NCBI GenBank assembly: GCA_903864375.1 | Contig: CAIPFS010000016.1 | Location: forward strand, 1-9,810 | Reading direction: 5' to 3' | Origin: an uncultured Verrucomicrobiota bacterium | GTDB taxonomy: Bacteria > Verrucomicrobiota > Verrucomicrobiia > Limisphaerales > UBA9464 | Length of the DNA: 9,810 nucleotides | The notes under the pieces: generated by a model | Seen by the model: only the letters and a program-made list of their open reading frames with translations | What the model was told of the DNA's origin: nothing | The model's database searches: none | Part shown: positions 1 to 5,242 of the stretch, in pieces | How the letters are laid out: the number at the start of each line of letters is the position of its first letter | Numbering within the stretch: the stretch's first letter is position 1 | Translations under genes and position numbers: made by a program

Positions 1-42
1 ATGGAAGCGACGGTGGAGAGACACAAGTCCAAGGGACCATGA
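1..42 (+). CDS. 3' end of an unidentified upstream gene (partial)
   Basis: Frame 1 is open from the window edge to a TGA at 40-42 and encodes a short basic tail ending ERHKSKGP. The stop overlaps the flippase start as ATGA (39-42), the usual geometry of translationally coupled genes, which is the main reason for believing the frame is coding. Too little is visible to name a product. Genes next to flippases are often glycosyltransferases, but nothing here shows that. Confidence 0.45.
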   Translation: MEATVERHKSKGP

Positions 43-1337
43 GCGAATCCCGAGCCGCATTTTTTCGCCAGAGCGCCTGGCTGGGGGCCAGCACCCTCGC
101 TTCGGGTGCCCTCATGACCGTTGTCCACACCGTCGCCTCCAAGCTCAATGCCGCCGAGTACTCCGCCTTTGGAAGCATGCTTCGCCTGTTCCTGCTCCTG
201 GGCATGCCCACGGCCGGTGTCCAGGTGGTCTTCGCCCGTCAGACCGCCGCTGCTCTGAATTCCGAGGATGACCGGACTCTGGCCAGCACCACCCGGGGGG
301 TTCTTTGGGGAATCGTGGCCCTCTGGTTCGCACTGCTTCTGGGCACGGTGATCTCGCGGGATGCCCTTGCCCGCGGCTTTGAGCTGGGTTCCACCGCGCC
401 CCTCTGGCCCACCCTGGGCATGACCCTGACCTGGCTGGTTCTGCCCGTTTTCCGTGGGCTGCTGCAGGGGCAGCAAAATTTTGCCGCTCTCGGATGGGTC
501 AGCATGCTGGATGCGGCCGGTCGTTTCGGTTCCATCGCCCTGCTGGTTTCCCTGGGCCGGAGAACCGCGTCGGATGCGCTGGCCGGGGCCTGGTTCGGGC
601 AATTGCTGGCGACCGGGCTTGCCGTCTGGGCGACGCGCGGCGTCTGGCTGGCCCCGGGAGGATCCGTGGACTGGCGTCGGTGGTTCCGGCAGGTGATTCC
701 CCTCTCGCTGGTGGCAGGCGGACTCCTGGTCCTGGCCAACTTTGATTATCCGTTCCTGACCTGGATGATTCCTTCGGACCGAAAGGAGGAATTCAGCCTC
801 GGAACCCAATATTTTCCGGCCAGCATGATTGGATTTGCCCTCACCCAGGTCACGGTGCCTCTGGCCATGGTCATGTTTCCGAAAATCTCGCGAAGCGCTG
901 CTGCCGGACAAAAATCGGATGCCCTTCTTCAGGCATTGGCAGCGACCGCCGGGCTGGGTGCCGTCGGGGCCTTGCTGGTGACTTTTTTCCCGGAACTACC
1001 CCTGAGGATCGTCTTCCTCAAGTCACCCGATAAATGGGCGGCTGCCCCCATCGTCCCCTGGCTGGTTTGGGCCATGCTGGCCTATGCCCTGGCCAACGTG
1101 CTCGTCAGCAACCTGATCGCGCGTTCCCGCTGGGATTTGGTTCCGTGGGTGGTGCTCGTTGCCGTCGGTTATATCGTGGTCTTCCGCTGGCTTGCCCCGT
1201 GGTTGCTTCAGCAGACACCGATGGGGGCCTATCGCGCTGTCGCCGTTCTGGTTGGCGGAGCTAATGCGCTTCTTCTGGTTATCGCCATCGTGCTGACGCG
1301 ACGCACTCCCCGACCGCCCCGGCTTAATCCCGGGTAA
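39..1337 (+). CDS. Polysaccharide/lipid flippase-like membrane protein (MOP superfamily, Wzx/PST type)
   Basis: The 432-residue protein is almost entirely hydrophobic, with about 12 predicted membrane segments (roughly residues 11-33, 42-67, 87-110, 120-140, 150-170, 180-200, 217-236, 255-285, 300-320, 340-362, 370-390 and 398-421). Length and layout fit MOP-superfamily exporters that flip lipid-linked oligosaccharides across the inner membrane. An amphipathic, arginine-containing N-terminus before the first segment and the G-Q motif near residues 148-150 (GLLQGQQNF) are typical of this group. ATG at 39 overlaps the preceding stop; AAGGGA at 31-36 is too close to be a good ribosome site, so coupling to the upstream gene is likely. 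The next in-frame ATG lies inside the first membrane segment. The substrate cannot be read from sequence; a MurJ- or MATE-like transporter is the alternative. The 3' end overlaps the convergent gene by 14 bp. Confidence 0.75.
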   Translation: MSESRAAFFRQSAWLGASTLASGALMTVVHTVASKLNAAEYSAFGSMLRLFLLLGMPTAGVQVVFARQTAAALNSEDDRTLASTTRGVLWGIVALWFALLLGTVISRDALARGFELGSTAPLWPTLGMTLTWLVLPVFRGLLQGQQNFAALGWVSMLDAAGRFGSIALLVSLGRRTASDALAGAWFGQLLATGLAVWATRGVWLAPGGSVDWRRWFRQVIPLSLVAGGLLVLANFDYPFLTWMIPSDRKEEFSLGTQYFPASMIGFALTQVTVPLAMVMFPKISRSAAAGQKSDALLQALAATAGLGAVGALLVTFFPELPLRIVFLKSPDKWAAAPIVPWLVWAMLAYALANVLVSNLIARSRWDLVPWVVLVAVGYIVVFRWLAPWLLQQTPMGAYRAVAVLVGGANALLLVIAIVLTRRTPRPPRLNPG

Positions 1338-2007
1338 TCGACCGCAGTCGATCCTCCAGGGTCTGACGCCAGACCTGTCGGGCATCAGCACCCCCTTCAC
1401 GTCCGGCGCGGAGCGGTTCCGCCAACTCGACCTCGACGGTGCTGAAGGGCAGCGGAATCTGGAACCGATCCCAACTGTTCAGCGTTACTTTCCAACCCAA
1501 TCGGTAGGAAACCGGCAGCAACGGCAAACCGGTCAGTTGAGCGGCCAGGATGACTCCCTCCTGCACCTCGTACCGGGGGCCGCGCGGACCGTCGGGGGTG
1601 ACGGCGAGATCATACCCCTCGCCGGCGGCGGCGACCAACTCCCGCAGGGCCTGGGCACCCCGCCGACTGGATGAGCCGCGAATCGGATGCACCCGGAAGA
1701 GTTCCAACACCCGGGCCAGCATACCCCCATCCCGGCTGGCACTCACCAGGGCCGCCAGACGCCGACCCGGAAACGGGCGGGTCACGTACCGATGATACAG
1801 CGGGAGGGAAAGAGCCAGTCGATTGTGCCAGATGGCGACGATGAACTGGTCCGACGGCCCCGGGCGCCATCGTTCGGAGCCCGCCACCCAGCGCCATCGG
1901 AGGGTCAGGGACAGAAGGCTGGCCAGAAACCAGATCAGGCGGGCGGCGATACGCCCGGAACGGGTCGCCGGTCGCGGTGCCGATGATGGACTGGAAGGAG
2001 CAGACAC
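1324..2007 (-). CDS. DUF374 family lysophospholipid acyltransferase-like protein
   Basis: The 227-residue product has the ordered motifs of the DUF374 branch of the LPLAT acyltransferase superfamily. These are WHNR with the presumed catalytic His at residue 61, SASRDGG at 89-95 (a displaced acidic partner), RGSSSRRG at 110-117 and TPDGPRGP at 137-144, then a VILAAQLTGLPLLPV strand at 152-166. Such proteins are membrane-associated and are thought to transfer acyl groups to glycerolipid or lipid A-type acceptors; the substrate of this one is unknown. A hydrophobic stretch at about 21-38 is a plausible membrane anchor. The start is a GTG, only 6 bp after the ruvA stop, so it is probably co-transcribed with ruvA. 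The serine/proline/arginine-rich first 18 residues may not be part of the fold, so the start is less certain than the family. Confidence 0.85.
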   Translation of the reverse strand: MSAPSSPSSAPRPATRSGRIAARLIWFLASLLSLTLRWRWVAGSERWRPGPSDQFIVAIWHNRLALSLPLYHRYVTRPFPGRRLAALVSASRDGGMLARVLELFRVHPIRGSSSRRGAQALRELVAAAGEGYDLAVTPDGPRGPRYEVQEGVILAAQLTGLPLLPVSYRLGWKVTLNSWDRFQIPLPFSTVEVELAEPLRAGREGGADARQVWRQTLEDRLRSITRD

Positions 2008-2013
2008 CGTCGT

Positions 2014-2628
2014 CTAGGCGCCCTTGCGCAGGCTGGCCCGGACCAACTCCTCCACGCCCGCACCTGTTCCCAGCAACGCCTGCGCCGCACGAACCAGCGT
2101 TTGCGCTTCAAGCGGTTTGTGGCCGAGAGCGGTCAATGCCAGCACGGCGTCATTGAAATGGAGTTCACCCGGAGTCCCTGCCCGTGCCGATGGGACCGGG
2201 GACGGGCCTCCTGCAGTTCCAAAAGCCCCGAGTTTGTCGCGCAGTTCCACCACCACACGTTCCGCCGTCTTTCGTCCCACGCCAGAAATCGCCGACAGCG
2301 CCTTTAAATCACCCGCGGCAACGGCAGCCCGAAATCCGTCCACACTCATGCCACTGAGCATGGCCAGCGCCAGTTTGGGTCCCACCCCGGATACGGTCTG
2401 GATCAGGAGCTTGAAAAGGTCGCGCTCGGGAGCAGAGACAAAACCGTACAGCGCGTGGTGATCCTCACGAATGACCTGGACCGTTAATAAAAAAACCTCC
2501 CCGCCGGAAGCGGGGAGGCGATCAAACGAGGAGAGAGGGATCAACACCTCATATCCCACACCCTGCACCTCCACAATGGCCTGGGTGGGAAGTGAATCGA
2601 CCAGTTTGCCGCGGAGAAAATGGATCAC
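2014..2628 (-). CDS. ruvA: Holliday junction branch migration protein RuvA
   Basis: RuvA binds four-way DNA junctions as a tetramer and loads the RuvB motor in recombinational repair. The 204-residue length is normal. Domain I (residues 1-63) begins IHFLRGKL and contains GVGYEV and the conserved IRED..ALYGF stretch. Domain II has two helix-hairpin-helix motifs, SGVGPKLA at 80-87 and SGVGRKTA at 115-122. A flexible linker rich in Gly, Pro and Ala (about 137-155) leads to the RuvB-binding domain III (157-204). The start is GTG, chosen because RuvA proteins begin right at this M-I-x-x-LRG block; no Shine-Dalgarno is evident. It lies 39 bp downstream of gap and 6 bp upstream of the acyltransferase. 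Codons 37-47 carry a perfect hairpin followed by seven T on the coding strand (listed separately). ruvB and ruvC are not in the window. Confidence 0.97.
   Translation of the reverse strand: MIHFLRGKLVDSLPTQAIVEVQGVGYEVLIPLSSFDRLPASGGEVFLLTVQVIREDHHALYGFVSAPERDLFKLLIQTVSGVGPKLALAMLSGMSVDGFRAAVAAGDLKALSAISGVGRKTAERVVVELRDKLGAFGTAGGPSPVPSARAGTPGELHFNDAVLALTALGHKPLEAQTLVRAAQALLGTGAGVEELVRASLRKGA
2489..2518 (-). terminator. Intrinsic-terminator-like hairpin plus T7 inside ruvA
   Basis: On the minus (coding) strand, CCTCCCCGC (2518-2510), loop TTCCG and GCGGGGAGG (2504-2496) form a perfect 9-bp GC-rich stem, immediately followed by seven T (2495-2489). That is the textbook shape of a Rho-independent terminator, but it lies in frame within ruvA and encodes residues 37-47. 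The T run is followed by two consecutive TTA leucine codons, unusual in such GC-rich DNA. Whether it terminates in vivo is unknown; translating ribosomes would be expected to suppress it. Confidence 0.55.
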
Positions 2629-2667
2629 GCGGTGGGAAGTCGACCGGGTTGAAACCGTCCCACGGAA

Positions 2668-3741
2668 TCAAAGACCCTGGGCAATGACGTGGCGAACCAG
2701 GTCCCCCACGCGGTTGCTGTAGCCCCATTCATTGTCGTACCAGCTCACCAGCTTGAAGAAGCGGCTGTTCAATTGAATGCCGGAGCCCTTGTCAAAGATG
2801 GAACTGGACTTGGAGTGAATGAAGTCGCTGCTGACCACTTCGTCCTCGGTGTACTCGAGAATCCCCTTGAGGTAGGTTTCGCTGGCCTTCTTGAGGGCCG
2901 CCGAAATCTCCTCGTAGCTCGTGTCGCGGCTGGTCTTGACCGTCAGGTCGACGACCGAAACCGTCGGGGTGGGCACCCGGAAGGCCATGCCCGTGAGCTT
3001 GCCCTTGACTTCCGGGCAGACCAAAGCGACGGCCTTCGCGGCACCGGTCGCACTGGGAATGATATTGATGGCGGCACTGCGGCCTCCCTTCCAATCCTTC
3101 TTGCTGGGGCCGTCCACCGTCTTCTGGGTGGCGGTGTAGGCGTGCACGGTGGTCATCAGACCTTCGTCGATCCCGAAGCCTTCGTGCAGCAGCACGTGGA
3201 CCAGAGGGGCGAGACAGTTGGTCGTGCAGCTGGCGTTCGAAATCACCTGATGCTTGGCCGGATCATACTTCGTATGATTCACACCCACCACCACCGTGAT
3301 GTCTTCATTCTTGGCCGGGGCGGAAATGATGACTTTCTTGGCACCTGCGACAATGTGGCCGTATGCCGACTTGTCGACCTGCGCCGGATCCTTGGTTCCA
3401 TCGGTGAACAGGCCGGTCGATTCGATCACGATATCGACGCCCAAAGCCTTCCAGGGAAGGTCTTTCGGGGACTTGGCACTGACGACGCGAATCTCGCGTC
3501 CGTTGACCACCAGGATATCGTCCTCAGCCTTGTCGGGAGCCGATTTCTTCGAGGAAACCTCGCCAGCGAAGCGTCCCTGGGTGGAGTCGTACTTGAGGAG
3601 GTAGGCGAGGTTGTCCGCCGGGACGATGTCGCCAACGGCGACGACGTCCACATCGTGTCCCACGATCCCCTGCTCGACCATCGCCCGGAAAACCAAGCGC
3701 CCGATGCGGCCAAAGCCATTGATTGCAACTTTTACTGACAT
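2668..3741 (-). CDS. gap: Type I glyceraldehyde-3-phosphate dehydrogenase
   Basis: This glycolytic enzyme converts glyceraldehyde-3-phosphate, phosphate and NAD+ to 1,3-bisphosphoglycerate in the cytosol. The 357-residue protein opens with the Rossmann signature VKVAINGFGRIGR (residues 3-15). It carries the active-site block SNASCTTNCLAP (168-179) with nucleophile Cys172 and catalytic His200 in TTVHAYTATQ, and ends with the conserved SWYDNEWGYSNRV (333-345). It is somewhat longer than the usual 330-340 residues because of a charged segment at about 63-98 that ends in the KDLPWKALGVD block. The ATG at 3741 is chosen because the family starts right before the Rossmann strand; the open frame continues 40 codons upstream into promoter DNA but encodes a proline-rich, non-conserved tail. 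It is the first gene of a probable gap-ruvA-DUF374 unit and diverges from pgl. Confidence 0.97.
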   Translation of the reverse strand: MSVKVAINGFGRIGRLVFRAMVEQGIVGHDVDVVAVGDIVPADNLAYLLKYDSTQGRFAGEVSSKKSAPDKAEDDILVVNGREIRVVSAKSPKDLPWKALGVDIVIESTGLFTDGTKDPAQVDKSAYGHIVAGAKKVIISAPAKNEDITVVVGVNHTKYDPAKHQVISNASCTTNCLAPLVHVLLHEGFGIDEGLMTTVHAYTATQKTVDGPSKKDWKGGRSAAINIIPSATGAAKAVALVCPEVKGKLTGMAFRVPTPTVSVVDLTVKTSRDTSYEEISAALKKASETYLKGILEYTEDEVVSSDFIHSKSSSIFDKGSGIQLNSRFFKLVSWYDNEWGYSNRVGDLVRHVIAQGL

Positions 3742-3759
3742 AGTGTCGTTTGGAATGAC

Positions 3760-3776
3760 GGTTTCTGTATGAAACC
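3760..3776. promoter_or_regulatory. Perfect palindrome upstream of gap (candidate operator or 5'UTR hairpin)
   Basis: GGTTTC-TGTAT-GAAACC is a perfect 6-bp inverted repeat with a 5-bp centre, extended outside by GAC (3757-3759) and GTC (3778-3780) with one unpaired base. It ends 18 bp before the gap start. It could be a repressor site controlling gap and/or pgl, or a small hairpin in the gap leader. No regulator is encoded nearby. Confidence 0.35.
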
Positions 3777-3785
3777 AGTCGTTGG

Positions 3786-3813
3786 AGCCTAACGGTGGGG
3801 GGGGAGGGGTCAA
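3786..3813 (-). promoter_or_regulatory. Possible gap promoter with a homopolymer spacer
   Basis: On the minus strand, TTGACC (3813-3808) is a good -35 match. A 16-bp spacer separates it from TAGGCT (3791-3786), a weak -10. The spacer contains eight consecutive C (G8 on the plus strand at 3797-3804). The -10 is poor, so this is a tentative call. I saw no convincing promoter for pgl on the plus strand. Confidence 0.25.
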
Positions 3814-3883
3814 CGGTTTTTCAATGCCAGTGACAAAAGGTGACGGCTCGCCAGCCCGCATCGGATTTCCTATCCTTCATTGC

Positions 3884-4615
3884 ATGCACCACGATCGTGT
3901 TCGCTTGGAATCGTTTCCCACCGCGGAAGCCATGGCCTCGGCCATGGCCCGACGCTGGGTCAGTCAGTTGGCTGGACGTTCGGCACCTCCCTATCGAGTG
4001 GCGCTCTCCGGTGGTCGGGTCGCCGGGGTTTTTCAACGGGAGGTGGCCCGATTTGCTCTGGAACAGAAATTGGACTGGACCGGCGTTGAATTTTTCTGGG
4101 GGGACGAACGCTGTGTTCCCCCAGACCATGCCGACAGCAATTTTCGGGTGGCGAACGAGGCCCTGCTGATTCCCTGTGGAATCTCACACCCGTGCATCCA
4201 CCGACTGCACGGCGAACTTGCGCCCACCGAGGCCTGCGCATTGGCCACCAATGAGTTCCGCCAGTTCTGCCCGCTCAACCCTGCGGGTTGGCCGGTACTG
4301 GACCTGGTCCTGCTCGGAATGGGAGAAGACGGGCACGTCGCCTCCCTGTTTCCCAATACGCCGCCCGAGACGGCCCACAGCAATCAGTGGGTGGTTCCCG
4401 TCATCGGTCCAAAACCACCTCCCCAGCGTTTGAGCCTCACGTTCGGGGTACTTGCGGCCGCCCGGGAAGTCTGGGTTCTGGCTTCCGGCGCAGACAAGGC
4501 ACCCGCGTTGACCGCTTCGTTACAGACCGATGGCATCACACCCCTGGCTCAATTGATTAAAATGCGGTCACAAACCGAAATTGCAGGCGAAATCGCGATT
4601 TTTGATCGGCCTTGA
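3884..4615 (+). CDS. pgl: 6-phosphogluconolactonase
   Basis: It hydrolyses 6-phosphogluconolactone to 6-phosphogluconate, the second step of the oxidative pentose phosphate pathway. With the ATG at 3884 the protein has 243 residues, as expected for the DevB/SOL-type family. Diagnostic blocks are ALSGGR at 40-45, FFWGDERCVPPDHADSN at 70-86, and LLGMGEDGHVASLFPNT at 143-159 containing the catalytic DGH; PQRLSLT follows at 180-186. The reading frame is open upstream to 3782, but that part is glycine-rich promoter sequence (the G8 tract translated) and is unlike family N-termini. No clear ribosome site precedes either candidate start. It is divergent from gap. No zwf or gnd gene is visible. The next plus-strand signal is the strong terminator at 4855-4890. 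Confidence 0.93.
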   Translation: MHHDRVRLESFPTAEAMASAMARRWVSQLAGRSAPPYRVALSGGRVAGVFQREVARFALEQKLDWTGVEFFWGDERCVPPDHADSNFRVANEALLIPCGISHPCIHRLHGELAPTEACALATNEFRQFCPLNPAGWPVLDLVLLGMGEDGHVASLFPNTPPETAHSNQWVVPVIGPKPPPQRLSLTFGVLAAAREVWVLASGADKAPALTASLQTDGITPLAQLIKMRSQTEIAGEIAIFDRP

Positions 4616-4854
4616 CTTGACGCATTTCAATTGTCAACAGATTGTCACATAGCCCGAGGGAACGATGAAAGAAAAGCACAGCATCCGTTGAACAATTTGA
4701 CCACAAGGTTGTCTGTCCTTGTGGTTGGTAGGTTGGTGTCCGCTAAGGGTTGGCAGAGGGGTCTTGCTTGCGGTGGGGTGCGGACGCTGTTCTTAAGTTG
4801 GCCCCATCGCTGATCTGAGCGTGCAGGTGAGCGCGTCTATGACCTTATCACCGG
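4616..4854 (+). ncRNA. Gene-free, potentially structured region (candidate small RNA or long 3'UTR)
   Basis: No credible protein is encoded here. Successive potential stems are visible on the plus strand. 4627-4638 pairs with 4687-4700 (12 pairs, two single-base bulges). ACCACAAGG (4700-4708) pairs with CCTTGTGGT (4717-4725), a perfect 9-bp stem with an 8-nt loop. GTCCGC (4738-4743) pairs with GCGGAC (4780-4785), and GGTGA (4826-4830) with TCACC (4848-4852). A strong terminator follows directly. ATTGTCA is repeated at 4630-4636 and 4641-4647, one helical turn apart, and could be a protein site. I looked for motifs of SRP RNA, RNase P RNA and tmRNA and saw none. It may be an independent RNA, the pgl 3'UTR, or a leader of the gene at 4930. 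Confidence 0.3.
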
Positions 4855-4890
4855 GGGGCTGGCCGAAAGGCCAGCCCCTTCGCTTTTTTT
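4855..4890 (+). terminator. Strong Rho-independent terminator
   Basis: GGGGCTGGCC (4855-4864) and GGCCAGCCCC (4869-4878) form a perfect 10-bp stem closed by a GAAA tetraloop. TTCGC and seven T (4884-4890) follow. It acts on the plus strand, ending transcripts from pgl or from the structured region before it. It sits 39 bp before the eight-cysteine gene, so that gene needs its own promoter or read-through. GGCCAG recurs at 4893-4898 and could compete for the left arm. Confidence 0.88.
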
Positions 4891-4929
4891 CAGGCCAGTT
4901 TCGGAATTCCCGGGTAGTCTTTTCGTCCA

Positions 4930-5223
4930 ATGAAACGCGTTTGCTTTCAGTGCGGCGAGGAGTTCACCGAGACCCGCCAGCCTGGACGTAGCGAAACCTG
5001 CAGCCGCTGTCGCACCGATCTCCGAGTGTGCCGCAACTGCACCCATCATGATCGGTCTGTTGCCTACGAATGCCGGGAACGCCGCGCAGACCCGGTGACC
5101 GAGAAGGAGCGTGGCAATTTCTGCGAGTACTTCGAATTTGGCCGGCGTCCCTGGGCTGGCGCCCAATCCTCCCCACGGGAAGCCTCCGCGCGGTCCGCCC
5201 TCCGCGATTTGTTGGGGGACTAG
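4930..5223 (+). CDS. Small eight-cysteine (zinc-ribbon-like) conserved protein
   Basis: The 97-residue protein has three CxxC pairs (Cys5/8, 24/27, 34/37) plus single Cys48 and Cys65, enough for two zinc sites. The central part reads CRNCTHHDRSVAYECRE, then EKERGNFCEYFEF (58-70). This matches a widespread uncharacterised bacterial pattern of the form C.NC..YD.....C.E...DKE.ANFC.YF, which I recognise from memory. The C-terminal 25 residues are low-complexity. The function is unknown; a role in nucleic-acid or protein binding is only a guess. The ATG at 4930 directly precedes the first CxxC, and no Shine-Dalgarno is visible. It converges on the DUF1552 gene, the two stops being 19 bp apart without an obvious terminator between them. 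Confidence 0.8.
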   Translation: MKRVCFQCGEEFTETRQPGRSETCSRCRTDLRVCRNCTHHDRSVAYECRERRADPVTEKERGNFCEYFEFGRRPWAGAQSSPREASARSALRDLLGD

Positions 5224-5242
5224 CCGTTGAGCCCGGTGGGCA

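Noticed and set aside
2629..2667. Inverted repeat GTGGGA / TCCCAC between gap and ruvA as a terminator
   Set aside because: Only 6 bp with a long loop and no T tract on the minus strand; too weak to call.
2689..3738. 349-codon plus-strand open frame
   Set aside because: It is the exact antisense shadow of gap, whose catalytic motifs are unmistakable; the translation has no recognisable domain and reflects GC-rich codon bias.
3742..3861. N-terminal extension of gap (40 codons)
   Set aside because: Encodes a proline run from the G8/C8 tract and is absent from GAPDH proteins; the frame is simply open through the promoter.
3782..3883. N-terminal extension of pgl (34 codons)
   Set aside because: Glycine-rich translation of the same tract; family members start near the chosen ATG.
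4631..4813. 60-codon plus-strand frame with a TTG start
   Set aside because: No ribosome site, no recognisable domain, and it runs through the hairpins of the structured region.
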